Origin: Ampelocalamus luodianensis
Lineage: Eukaryota > Streptophyta > Magnoliopsida > Poales > Poaceae
Length of the DNA: 64,000 bases
Reading direction: 5' to 3'
Assembly (NCBI GenBank): GCA_036346255.1
Contig: CM070628.1
Coordinates: 10,865,840-10,929,839 of the forward strand
Within the stretch, counting starts at the first letter, position 1. Each line of letters begins with the position of its first letter. Of this stretch, positions 1-10,530 are shown in pieces. Below the pieces are notes generated by a model. That model was not told the origin of the DNA. It did no database searches and was given only the letters and a program-made list of their open reading frames with translations. The position numbers and the translations under genes were made by a program.

Positions 1-700
1 TCTCGTATTACATCGCATCGCATTGCATACACACATGAATGAACAGTAATTTTCGGAAAAAAAAATTTTACGGCCTACCATGAAGAGCAGTGCACGGCGC
101 CATCGCCAGACACGGCCCCGCAGATACCTAACCCTACCGCGCGCGTCAGAGGCGCCGCACGCCGCCGCCGCCTTGAAGGTCGCGGCGCCGGCCGCTCCGA
201 CGCCCAAGCCCCCCGCGCGCCGTAGCAGCCCCCACCATCGGGCGCCGGCAAGCAAAGAAAAGAAAAATGGGGTCGGGCGCGCCATGGCCCGCAGCCGCCG
301 CCGGAGCCGACACGGCGCTACCGCCGAGCGCGCGGCGCCGCCGCACGACGCGAAAGCGCGCTGCGGCGCAGCACGCATCGCCGCCGCCTCCTTGCCGATC
401 CGCACCGCCGCGCACTCGCCCGTAGCCGCCGCACCGCCCGAGGCCGCCGCCTGCCTCTCGTTGCGCGCACGGCGCCGCGCACCGCTGGCCGCCGATTGTC
501 GCCGCTTTGAAGGCCGCCGCCGACAACCGGTCGCCGCCTTGAAGGCCGCCAAGGCCCGGTGCAAGACTCGCCCCGCCGCTTCGTAGGCGCCGCCGCCTTC
601 CCGCCCGACGGCCACTCGCCGCGCCACGACGGCACTCTTGCGCCGCCACCCTCGTGCTCCATTAGAGCCGCCGCCACAAATTTTTGGGGTAGGAAACCTA
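1..700. other. GC-rich unassigned segment
   Basis: Very GC-rich DNA dominated by CCGCCG and GCCGCC words, with overlapping open frames on both strands. The translations are Arg/Ala/Pro-rich and low in complexity, with no motif I recognise. Long open frames are expected by chance at this composition, so no gene is called. It could be a captured gene 5' end or the leader of the following copia element. Base composition drops sharply after about 700. Confidence 0.4.
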
Positions 701-1205
701 CCCGCGCTTCTATTTGATCCGGCCAAATGGGCCTCAAAAAAAGGCCAATTGGGCGAGAAAAGGCCCGGCAGAGAAAAAAGGGGTCGGGCCAAAAGAAAAA
801 ACTGGTTTTTTACAAAAGAACCCTGAAGTTCTCATAATTGCGCTGAATTTTTCGCGTATAATGAAATTTTGTGAAAAAAAACCCCTCGGAATTACTGAAA
901 ATTACGTGTAATTTCTCTCAAAACTGAGTTTTCGCGTTTTAACCCTCGAACTTGCGCTGCAGAAAAGTCATTTTTCTAGCAGAAAAGGGCTTCGGGATCC
1001 AAATTTTTGCATAATTTTGAACTTTGAAGCATATTTGTTCTTGTTATTGTTATTTCTATGCAATTTATTTCTGTATTTACTGTTTTGATTATCTGTAATT
1101 ATTTATATTGCTTTTAATCATTGAAAATAGCAGTAAATCTTGAAAAATGCGAGAAAATACTAAACATTATAGGAATTCTTGCAACCTTTTATGTACATTA
1201 CAGCA
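701..1205. other. AT-rich stretch before copia gag, no gene seen
   Basis: AT-rich, non-coding-looking DNA between the GC-rich block and the first recognisable gag codons. It is where a copia 5' LTR, primer-binding site and leader would be expected. I find neither a copy of the 3' LTR (its CCGGGCCCGG start) nor a clean tRNA-Met primer site. The 5' LTR is therefore missing, diverged or outside the window. Confidence 0.4.
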
Positions 1206-1230
1206 AGTAATCTTATGCATCCCTTGCATG

Positions 1231-2227
1231 AATATGCAGATGATCGGAATTACGAATCGAGTGTTCGAGGAGTCGCCCAAAGATGGCCGTAATTATTTGA
1301 CTTGGGCATCGATGTCGAGATTGTACCGAGCCAAGAAGCTCTGCGGTCGCTATTGACTCGCGCCTTGCAGATGTCGTTCCAACCACGAGGAAAATGATCG
1401 CATTTCATTTCCTCGACATCATCTTTGTCTAACTCTCAAGAATGAGTATATGGCGTAGAAGAGCGATCGCTTTATGGACCGCCTCAAGAAGCGGTTCGAG
1501 AAATCAAGTACACCATCCTACCTCGCAGAGCAGGAATGGACTCGGCTACATTTTGCTGACTATAAGACAGTGGGGGAGTACAACTCTGCTTTGCACATAA
1601 TTTGTACCAATCTTCAGCTATGTGGTAAAGTAATCACAGAAGAGGAGAAGATTGAGAAAACTCTCTCTACCTTTCACCCAAATGCGGTGCAATCCGCACG
1701 CAACTACCGTCAGGATGGCTACAAGGAATACGCCGAACTGATTGATATCATGCAAGTTGCGGAAGCTCAAGATGAGGTTCTAAGAAAGAACTACATCTCA
1801 CAGCCGCCTAGTAGCAAAGTTGGCCATGAAGCCAACGCTAGCAGCTATAAGGTGAGAAAGCCTCAATCAAAGAAAAGAGGCAAGAAGGGTAAGGTCATGA
1901 GTCACAAGACTAAGCAAAATGCTCAAGCCAAGAAAGACGAACAAAAGAAGCGCGATGAGAAGCCCTATGGCGGCGGGACCAAAGCGCTACAAATGCGGCA
2001 CTTGGGGACATTGGTCACGTGTCCGCCGTGAACCGCAAAGACGTGATTGATGCTTTCAAGGCAAAGAAGAACGACAGACAGAGACGAGGAGCACTCGCCA
2101 TTGCAGTATAGAAGATCCACAGCCATTGGTCGCACCTATGGATGTGGACATGTTTACAAAGAGCTTCTATCACTCCTTCATTGACATTGCAGCACTGCAA
2201 ACTGTAGTTGTCAAGAAGAAAAGATAG
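1231..2227 (+). pseudogene. copia gag remnant with a broken zinc knuckle
   Basis: Gag is the nucleocapsid/coat protein of the element. The N-terminal part reads DGRNYLTWA near 1285-1311, the usual plant copia gag opening. After frameshifts the main open stretch is 1474-2031 (MDRLKKRFEKS...), including the YLAEQEW and Lys-rich segments seen before the knuckle. The expected CCHC knuckle is at about 1985-2026, reading RYKCGTWGHWSRVR. The first and last cysteine positions are both arginine (CGC codons 1985-1987 and 2024-2026), while the second Cys and the His remain. The frame then changes. Identification is from motif order and known plant copia gags. Confidence 0.82.
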
Positions 2228-2492
2228 AAGTAGATCGATTTAGCGTGGTTAATTTACTGTTGATTCAATCTAGTGCACGATGGCACTTAGTCTTACAAAT
2301 CATTTGCGCTTATGTTAGAATTTTGAATTATTGAATAAAGGTTGTAAGCTCTAGAAGAGCATTGGCAATAAATTCTTATGATGGGTTCAGCAAGACTTTT
2401 CCCGTATTAATAAAGCAAGTTTTGTTCTGAAGTATGATTTATGTGTGGATTGTTTTACTCCATATTAATAAATACTTTATATATCAGAACGC

Positions 2493-2954
2493 GTGTGGCG
2501 CCCTATGGAGGAAGTGTGTCTAGCGGATAGCGGCACAACGAATACCATACTAAGAGAGACGAAATTTTTCCAGTCGATCAGCAAGAATGCTGGTAGTCTT
2601 ACGACAATCGCTGGTAGTGATACTTGTATAATAGGCTCAGGAAGAGCCACAATTATACTCCCGATGGGCACGACATTGGTCATTGAAGAAGCCTTGTTGT
2701 ATCCGGAATCGACTAGAACTCTCTTAAGTTTTAAAGATATTCGTGCTAATGGTCTCCATGTAGAGACTGAAGAAGAGTATGGTAAGGAATACCTGCTCAT
2801 TACAAAGCGTGAGGAGAATGGGAAAAGGGTATTAGAACGACTTCCTTCATATGAATCTGGGCTATACTACACTCATATTAGGCACCGCAATTTATATCGT
2901 CTCCGAAACATCTTTTGGAAGATCCGAACTTTTTCGTCTCGCATGATAGATTAG
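2493..2954 (+). pseudogene. copia aspartic protease and pre-integrase remnant
   Basis: An open stretch of 153 codons reads VCLADSGTTNTILRET near its start. The DSG (Asp-Ser-Gly) is the active-site triad of retroviral-type aspartic proteases in the plant copia form (usually DSGTTHTIL). The downstream part (LPSYESGLYYTHI, then an RLGHP-like DRLGHP stretch across the frame break at about 2945) corresponds to the gag-pre-integrase region. The protease would cut the polyprotein. The open frame ends in a stop, so no full polyprotein can be made. Confidence 0.85.
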
Positions 2955-3029
2955 GCCACCCTGTCTTAGAATGATGAGAAATATAATTAACAATTCTCAG
3001 GACATAATATCAATGTAAAGAATTCCCGA

Positions 3030-3805
3030 ATCCATAAGATTTCGTGTGCCCTGCATGTGCCACCGGGAAATTAATTACTAGACCTTCTCCTCTAAAAGTG
3101 AAGGATGAAATCCCTGCATTCCTGGACCGAATCCAGGGAGATATTTGTGGTCCTATTCAGCCCCTATCAGGGCCATTTAGGTACTTTATGGTGCTCATCG
3201 ATGCTTCCTCAAAATGGTTGCATGTATGCTCGTATTCACGAGAAACCATGCTTTTGCAAAGCTGATCTCGCAGATAATTAAAATAAAGAATAATTTCCCG
3301 ATCATCATGTGAAGTCCATCGAATGGACAACGAGAATTTACTTCAAAGGCCTTTGATGATTATTGTATGGCAATGGGAATTACCGTTGAGCACTCCGGTA
3401 CCACATGTCCACACCCGTAATGGACTAGCAGAGGTATTGATTAAAAGAATTAAATTCATTGCCCGACCGCTTATTGCATTGTAATTTACCAACTACATGT
3501 TGGGGACACGCACTCCGCATGCAAAGCAACTCTCATCAATTTTAGACCGTCGGCATACAACATCCATTCACCTATGCAACTAGCGCAAGGGTCACCACCA
3601 AAATCTCCCATCTTCAAGGTTTGGTTGCAAGGTTTATGTACCTATACCACCACCATGGTAATTGCAATGGGCCCTCTCCAAAGTCCGGGATATACGTTGG
3701 TTATGAGATCAGATCCATAATCGTATCTCGACCTAATGATCGAGATTTGCATACTGACCCGTTTACCGATAGTATATTTGATGAGGATAGTTTCCGTCAT
3801 TAGGG
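3030..3805 (+). pseudogene. copia integrase remnant
   Basis: The CPACATGK segment (about 3044-3070) is the second half of the HHCC zinc-binding domain. FRYFMVLIDASSKWLHV (about 3177-3225) contains the first catalytic Asp region (normally IDDYSR/IDASSRW). After frameshifts, pieces equivalent to MDN(A/G)xEFTSKAF (about 3322-3352), VEHSVPHVHTQNGLAE (about 3388-3435) and a YVGYE motif (about 3690) follow in the right order. These are the catalytic DDE core and the C-terminal GKGY-like module. Several stops and single-base shifts break the reading. Confidence 0.83.
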
Positions 3806-4589
3806 GAGGAAATCAACCTCTTGATGAAAAATATCGGGAAATAACGTGGCAAGCCACGGAAATTAATGCACATGACCCACGCACTAGTGAAGTAGATAGA
3901 GAAGTCCAGAAGATAATTGATTTGCAAGCATTAGCGAATCAACTGCCTGACCACTTTAGTGATTTGAAGAGCGTGACTAAGTCGCATGTGCTCGCACGCA
4001 ATGCACCGAGAGGTTGAAATACCAAAGAAAATAGAAGGTATCCATAATCCCGCCCGCAGGCCTCGTAATAAAGGACGAGAACTCCGCCCTCGAATCCCAA
4101 GCAACCGGGACGCCGCGAAAAAGGATAAGAAGGACTTGTCACACCATCACCAAGTTCCCACAAATGTAAGGGGAGCCGCTTGAGACTGCACTCGTATGGA
4201 ACCTTCAAAGAAAAGGCATACCAGATTTGAATATTCGCACGCAGGGAGACATTAGCATGGATGTGTGCGCACACATCGAGTCGAAAACTAAAGGGACTTG
4301 CCCCTCAATTGAAAGCAGCTGTAAGCAAGTAGAAGCATTAGCGTAACCGCCCATGAAGAAATAGCTATAAATTATATGACTACGGAGAATCTATGAATAG
4401 AGCAACGTACCAATATCGACATCTATTTTGCAAAGAAAATTGCCACAATCATTGATCTTGATCCCGAGTTCAGACGCTTGGTCAATGCAAGAAAAATCAG
4501 ATTGGAAATATTGGGAAAAGGCAATAGAAGGCACTAATATCTCTCAATAAAAGAGAGGTGTTTGGCTCGTAAGCCGCACACCTCCCCAT

Positions 4590-5170
4590 GTGCACCTCAG
4601 AGGACATAAATGGGTATTTGTTCGAAAGAGAAATGAAAGAAATGAAGTTGTAAGATATAAAGCAAGGCTTGTTGCACAAGGTTTCACTCAAAGACCAAGA
4701 GTCGATTATGAAGAGACCTATTCCCCGGTCATGGGAGGAACTACCTTTAGATATTTAATCTCAATGGCAGAATCTGAATTTGGAAATGAAATTGATGGAT
4801 GTGGTAATGTGATACCTTTATGGGAACTTGATTCGAAATTTATATGAAGGTACCGAAGGTATCCCTGCATCAACCAAGACAGAGCAAATATAAATCTATA
4901 CAAAGCAGTAACTCGAGAAAGTCACCGTATGGATCAAGCAATCGACAGATGTGGTATAATCGCTAAGCGACTTTCTCTCGCAAGAAAGGCTACACGAACA
5001 GTGAGGATTGTCCTCTGTGTTTATACGGTGATCCTGTGATGGATTCAGATAATCTTAGTGTATGTAGATGATCCGAATATCATCGGACTTTAGAAGATAT
5101 TGGAAAAGCAAGCTCTACCGAGTCGAGTTCAAATGAAAGATCCAGGTAAAACCAAATATTGCCTAGGCTT
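4590..5170 (+). pseudogene. copia reverse transcriptase remnant
   Basis: The open stretch 4590-4847 reads KWVFVRKRNE, then YKARLVAQGFTQRPRVDYEETYSPV, the most conserved block of copia RT. Further on, in another frame, ILVYVDD spans about 5052-5072, with the catalytic YVDD at 5061-5072 intact at the codon level. Between and after these the frame is repeatedly lost. The DNA from 3810 to 4590 also belongs to the polyprotein linker but holds no motif that I can name. Confidence 0.87.
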
Positions 5171-5219
5171 GCGGCTTGAGCATACCTGAAGGGATTTTAG
5201 TACATCACCAACCTACACT

Positions 5220-6022
5220 CGTAAGGTGTTGGAAAGGTTCGCTTTGAAAAGGCATATCCTCAAAAGTGCCGATGATCGGGAGATCCTTGCGCAAGATAAG
5301 GACCCGCCTGCACCTAAAGAAGAGGGGAGGAAGTCCGGGACCGGAATTCCATACTTGAGCACAGCTGGAGCACTTATGTATTTGGCAAACAGACTAGACC
5401 GACATTGCATTTGCAAGAAATCTTCTAGCAAGGTATAGTGCAGAACCCACCAAAAGGTATGGCAGGAATAAAGGACGCCTTCCGATACCTCCAAGGAAGT
5501 AAAGATCTTGGCCTGTTTTACAGAAGAACCAGACTCTTATAATGATCGGCTATGCAGATGCCGGGTACCTATCGCACTGCGCATACAACTAAGTCGCAAA
5601 TGTGCTTTGTATTCTCGTGTGGTGGAACCGCAATTTCATGGAAATCATCTAAGCAAAGTATGGTATCAACTTCGGACGAACCACTCGTAAATTATAGCAC
5701 TGCATTTAGGCCGCACGGAATGCTTTTGGCTTCGGCGGATGATTCACCACATCCAGAAGAATCATGTGAATTGAATACCGCACAAACCCCACTATTATCT
5801 ATGAAGATAATGCACTTGTGTTGCACAAGTGCGAGTATGGGTTATGTGAAGAGTCCTCTCACAAAGCATATCAACCCCAAGTTCTTCTATGCTCATGAAA
5901 TGCAAAAGATGGAAGAAATTAAGGTCATCGTGATACTAAGTCATGTGAAAATCTTGCAGGTTTGTTCACTAAGTCACTTCCAGCATCTAGCTTTGAAAGG
6001 TGCGTATGTAGAATTGGAATGA
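5220..6022 (+). pseudogene. copia RT C-terminus and RNase H remnant
   Basis: Fragments in at least three frames match the thumb/RNase H part of copia pol: GIPYLSTAGALMYLANRLDR (5330-5400), the TKSQMCFVFSCGGTAISWKS stretch (about 5588-5650, normally TKSQTGYVF...GGTAISWKS) and KHINPKFFYAHE (about 5860-5900, the KHI...FFAHE end of plant copia pol). RNase H degrades the RNA template during minus-strand synthesis. The coding capacity is lost, but order and orientation agree with the upstream domains. Confidence 0.85.
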
Positions 6023-6314
6023 TAAGACTTAGAGAAGTGCAGAATTCAGGGGGAAAACCTTCACAAACTCATTACTGAAACTTGATCACGAAGATCGAGT
6101 ACCCAAAGAGCAAATCCTGAAGATTAAATAAATTGGGTGAATTGTACTCTTTTCCTTGACGAGTTTTCCCAAATTTCTGCTAAGATTTTTAATGAGGCAA
6201 TTGCATGCGACATAGCGTAACATGATACATATACTCTTTCTCCAAATTTTTCCCACTGGGTTTTTATGGAGTTTTAGCAGGCATGGACATGAAGGATGAG
6301 AGCCCAAGGGAGAG

Positions 6315-6525
6315 TATTAGGAAACCGGGCCCGGCCAGGAGTCCGGGTCCGGGTGGGCACCTCATCTACTGTAGGCTATATATAGGAGAGGAGGATCCCG
6401 ACAATTGTACACATTCATTATTGAAAGAGCAATAAAGAGAAGCTCGCATCCTCTCATACCCGTGTTTCATCTATTGTTTCGTTTTGTGTTCTTGCATCGT
6501 TCTTACGATTCTCTATTTGTCTACA
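6315..6525 (+). repeat. copia 3' LTR (end approximate)
   Basis: It follows the purine tract in a context equivalent to the common plant copia junction GGGGGAGTGTTGGG; here the LTR start reads TATTAGGAAACCGGG. It contains a TATATATAGGAG promoter-like element near 6380 and an AATAAAG signal near 6431, and ends in ...TCTACA at about 6525. The start TG appears mutated to TA. The 3' boundary is my best guess because there is no second LTR for comparison. Confidence 0.6.
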
Positions 6526-7275
6526 GCGTTATCGCCTGACCGAACTCGATAAATGACGGCTCTCAACAGAGCTCTCATCAACTGAACTACGCCCAGCCCT
6601 CAACAGTTTCCTAGATAACCGCCGGTGACCGTTCAACGGTCTCTGCCTTGCCCAGTGCCGACAGGACGATGGGCTGGGGGCCACCCACGAAGCGACAAAA
6701 CGTGCGGGAGCCGTGCTCGCATTGCGCGGCAGCACCCGCAAGGCCGCAACGCGCCGCCGCTTGACTTGTTTGGCACAGTCGCGGCGGCGTCCGTTACCGC
6801 ATTTCAGCGCATTCTCGCTGCTGAAAGGCTAAGGCAGCATATGTTGTTGCTCTGAAAATAGACGGATCATGGACGACAGGGTACGCAGGTCTGATTATTT
6901 GCCCCGGGCGGTCAGCGTAGGTGATGGCAACTCTGCTGCAGAATTCTCTACAGTATATCAGGTGAAGGTCTAACTGTAAGTCATAGTATAACAAAGAAAC
7001 GGAATATTAAACGGATAACCAGAGCCCGAGTTGTCGGCGACTTACCTAACCTAAGGGGGGTTCTGGTTACGACCATGAACATTTGGTTAGGACAGTTCTT
7101 TTGAGCACCGGAAAGATGGTAAAGTTTATCTCAAACGTTCACAACGACTACATTTCTCAGCATATATGATAAGGTCCATTGGGGGCTTAGAACAAAAGAA
7201 ATGCTAATGAATGTAGTACCCCTTTACATGTTTCAGAAAAGCGAACTTGGCGATTTTGGAACTGCTGGTGGCTGA
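6526..7275. other. Spacer between copia LTR and MITE, no gene supported
   Basis: The part from 6600 to 6830 is GC-rich with short open frames on both strands; the rest is mixed composition. No conserved motif, splice structure or repeat termini were recognised. It might include distal 3' flanking sequence of the minus-strand ZOP1-like gene. Confidence 0.35.
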
Positions 7276-7283
7276 GGTATTGT

Positions 7284-7452
7284 CAGTGGCGGATCTAGAA
7301 CGAAAATGACCAGGGGCCCCTGAGGCAAGATTGATCATGTTCGGCTGGACTGTGGCTTAAGGTGTCCCTTCATATTAGTTTAGGGGTGTCCATATTATAT
7401 ATACATGATTATATCTGACTGGCACCTGTATGCTACACTAGATCCGCCCCTG
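7284..7452. mobile_element. hAT-type MITE, 169 bp, perfect 8-bp TSD
   Basis: The terminal inverted repeats are CAGTGGCGGATCTAG (7284-7298) and CTAGATCCGCCCCTG (7438-7452), one mismatch over 15 bp. They are flanked by identical 8-bp direct repeats GGTATTGT at 7276-7283 and 7453-7460. An 8-bp TSD with CAG-type ends is characteristic of the hAT superfamily. There is no coding capacity. It sits 168 bp beyond the stop codon of the minus-strand ZOP1-like gene, so it may lie inside that gene's 3' UTR. Confidence 0.9.
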
Positions 7453-7619
7453 GGTATTGTACACTACAGACATAGTACATAGCTGATGCTAAAGAGTTCT
7501 CTCAAACCCAACCGCACAGATCTCGTAATTCTTTTTTCAGAACAATTCATCCACTAACATTTCTACTATACCAGGTAGCGCAGTCGGGTAAGCCCGTATA
7601 GTCTGGGAACATTGACACC

Positions 7620-10381
7620 TCAGTACGATCTATATAGTCCCATCAGAGGCTTCTCCCTATCCTCCACTCTTTTCCTTGCTGCTTCCCTCGCTTTGAGGGC
7701 CGCTTCCTCATCCTTGGAAATCACTTTGGGCTTGTTGTCCTCTCTTTTCCTCTTGTTAACAGCAATAGCAGATGGCGCACCCTTCACAGGTCTCATCGGG
7801 TTCAGTGGTTTTGTGACAACCACGCCTGGAGCTTGCCCTCCTTTAGTAGTGGGGACAGTCCCGCCTCCACCAGGTGGTTTTGTTTGAGAAGAGGAGGATT
7901 GGCCAACATCAGTTTTGGAGGTTTTCACGGAATTGTATGCCTCTTCTTGAGTAACCCATTTGCCTGCTCAAGGGAAAAAACATAAATATGAATGAAAAAG
8001 AACAGCCTCGCTCTAAGGCATGACAGAACCAATTAGAAATCCAGGCATGCTGCTTAATGAAAGTACCTAAACCATCAGAATAATAGAAGGCAGAGTTCGA
8101 ATCATAGTAAAGTCCAGTAGATTTGTCATAATAATATCCTGAAGTAGAGTCGAATTCCCATCCTGCACAAACAAGATTTCAAACATGTTAACCAAAAGAT
8201 ACAAGAAATTCAGACTGACAGCAACGAATTGCGGTAGTGCTGGTGGATAGTATGATACTATGATCAGCAGGTATATGCAAAGAATGGATAGTATGATACT
8301 ATGATCAGCAGGTATATGCAAAGAATACTTCATGGTTCATGCTACTCAGGATTCCAGTCCAAGGTAGTAATTGGTCTGTACCCGCAGATAGTCATTGGTA
8401 TCCAGTACTCTACCCAGAATACTGCTAAGGTTGGTGACTTGGTGTAGTTCCTGGTAGAATCAAAATATATATACCAGCTAGGCCAGATACCGGGTACAGA
8501 AAAATACAAACACTAAATTGTTGGAGAACAAGGAACCTTTTGCGAGGCACGGTTCATGAAAGTCTTAACATATTTAACTTAATTGAAATGCTGTTGTAGC
8601 ACATTTTGTTGCCCAACAGCATTTTTTTTTCCTAATATAAGAATTTGATGTCACTTTTTACTCCAGTAAGAACATTTAGCTATCATGAAGAACAAAAGGT
8701 AGGAAAGCAAGGAAATAGTTTTGAGCCAGTAGAAAGATATGTTTGAATGGGTAATTTAAGCGCAAGCGCTATATGAAACAAGTGGTGCTTGAAAAACTGA
8801 CGGTAACTAGGCCATTGTTGCTAGTTTTGATCAGGATACTTCTTGGTTCACCAACCATGGTCTCCTGGTAAGAGCTAGGTGAGAACTAAGTTCAAGTATG
8901 TGAACTAGAATGAGCAGGGTTAAAATTAGGAAGACAAGACTAACATAGCAAGTCATTGAAAGCTCAAATTAGGTGAACAAGGGATATGTTCATCATAGAT
9001 GGAGGTCCAATTTGTGTTATACAAATCAAAGATAACTATGGACAAAGAGGAAAACAAGCTATACAGTGCAGCAGGTATTGAATAGCAAAATTGATGTATA
9101 GAAAACAGTAAGCCATACACAACCATCTCCAGGTGCTGCAGAAGTGTCACCATCCACATTTCTCTGGCTATTCTCTAAATCTTTTTGATAGCTCTTTCTA
9201 GCTTTCTGCAGTGAAGAAAAAGTTGAAATACAATCAGGCATGCTGCCTCCATAGCTGATCAATCAATTGTAAGATAAATTGCATCAGCAGTTCAGCACAG
9301 CAATATGGGAAAGAAAAAGCCAAAAAGAAAGGCCCAAATGTTTCAGCAATGTAGAGCGCTTGCCCTTTACAAGCTCTAGTTTACATGAGATAACAATATG
9401 TACGCCACAGATGAACTTTACTTATGGATATCAACACATAGACGGTGAATTAAGGACTTACAGCTTCTATCTGCTGGAGGGCTCGAGCTGCTTGCTGCTG
9501 TTCCTTTTCCTTAGCAGCACCTTCCTTTTGCATTGTCGCCAATCTTTTAGTGACATTGTCCTTGTGGCGCTTACCGAGTTCATGTGTTCTGATGCTTAAT
9601 GGATTGTTAGCTATGTAAATCTTACAGAAGTCGCACCATTTGTTTCCTTGGCTTACCCAATACTGAAACAAGACAGGAAAATAAGTTACTGATACCAAAA
9701 ATTAACTTGCAGAATAGGATGTTTGCCAAAACAGAGTTTGACAACAAAACAGTCAGCAGACGATTGCACATAATTTTTCGAAGGTAAAAAAGAAACCCCA
9801 TTATTTCTACTGCGAGACAAACATTGTATCTGCTCGTATTCTCATTCAGAAAGAGACTAGACAATATCGGCATGATGAATCGACACTCTCAGGCTAGATA
9901 TCTCAACTTAAAATCGTTACAAATCCAATAGAAGTTCAAAATAAATAAGTAAACCACGACTAGTATTCACGAAAGGAATCGAACCTAATTGGCCAATTCT
10001 GTCTCAATCTACGATGCGTGAACGCCCACATGGAAGATGGAACCACATCACAGGGCGTAACCTTCCGCGGTTCTTCTACCTCGCCAAGCTACGCCTTCTA
10101 CTCTTCCGTCGCGTGCGCAAGCAAGTGAAGCTAACCCTAATCCTTCGAGACCCACGAGACTAAAAGCTAGACCACACGAGGTCCCAAGTCATCAGCTAGC
10201 CAGACTGGTAAAAAAAAACCGGAATTCCTATGACGGCGGCCATTGCTAACAATCGCAACAAACACCGTGTTTCCGCTCAAATCTGTGCGCGTAAATCTCG
10301 CAGTCGCAGATGGGTAACACGCGGCCTCGAATTTCGCAGGAGGCACGGGGAGAGAAGGGGGAGGAGGAGTACCTCCGTCAT
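7620..10381 (-). CDS. ZOP1: ZOP1-like zinc-finger/OCRE protein, 5 coding exons
   Basis: Coding exons on the minus strand: 10381-10373, 9662-9462, 9205-9124, 8162-8067 and 7963-7620. All introns are GT-AG and all phases agree, giving 243 aa. Residues about 4-70 form a U1/matrin-type C2H2 finger (YWVSQGNKWCDFC, then H-x5-H in THELGKRH). Residues about 99-135 hold aromatic octamer repeats of an OCRE domain (GYYYDKSTGLYYD). The C-terminus is basic and ends EKPLMGLYRSY. This architecture and the opening MTEYWVSQGNKWC match plant ZOP1, a nucleic-acid-binding, pre-mRNA-splicing factor also implicated in RNA-directed DNA methylation and related to WBP4/FBP21. The start was chosen because CCGCCATGACGGAG is followed directly by a GT donor and joins in frame. 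No disabling change is seen. Confidence 0.93.
8245..8326. repeat. 41-bp tandem duplication in ZOP1 intron 3
   Basis: Two identical, directly adjacent copies of a 41-bp unit (8245-8285 and 8286-8326), each containing GATAGTATGATACTATGATC, itself partly palindromic. They lie 83 bp upstream of exon 4 on the transcribed strand. Exact identity suggests a recent slippage or tandem duplication event. Confidence 0.9.
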
Positions 10382-10522
10382 GGCGGGCAGGGACTCCGCG
10401 GCGCGATTGGGGCGGGAGATCACCGGAGCAGCCGAGCGGGGTTGAGATCTCTAAGGGTAAGTTAATAGGTTTAAAAGGTTAAGTGCATCGATTATGTGAA
10501 TAAACAGACCAGTAGTATATTA
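10382..10522 (-). promoter_or_regulatory. 5' UTR and proximal promoter of the ZOP1-like gene
   Basis: GC-rich sequence directly upstream of the ATG on the minus strand, fading into AT-rich sequence after about 10445. No clear TATA box was found between the ATG and the Ds-like element that starts 149 bp beyond it. This is compatible with a TATA-less housekeeping promoter, but the transcription start cannot be placed from sequence alone. Confidence 0.45.
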
Positions 10523-10530
10523 GTGTGAGT

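Larger units (their letters stand above)
1210..6525 (+). mobile_element. Degenerate Ty1/copia LTR retrotransposon, 5' LTR not seen
   Basis: The order gag, protease, integrase, reverse transcriptase, RNase H is the Ty1/copia order (Pseudoviridae-type; Ty3/gypsy has integrase last). Each domain is readable only in short pieces broken by stops and frameshifts, so the element is dead. The last 250 bp before the 3' LTR carry the TTTTTCCCACTGGGTTTTT-like block typical of plant copia 3' untranslated regions. A purine-rich tract (AAGGGAGAG, near 6306-6314) precedes the LTR. No 5' LTR is visible, so neither LTR divergence nor a TSD can be read. Confidence 0.88.

Noticed and set aside
80..737. Overlapping 139-168-codon frames on both strands at the left edge
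   Set aside because: Arg/Ala/Pro-rich in every frame as expected from CCGCCG composition; no domain, splice or start context.
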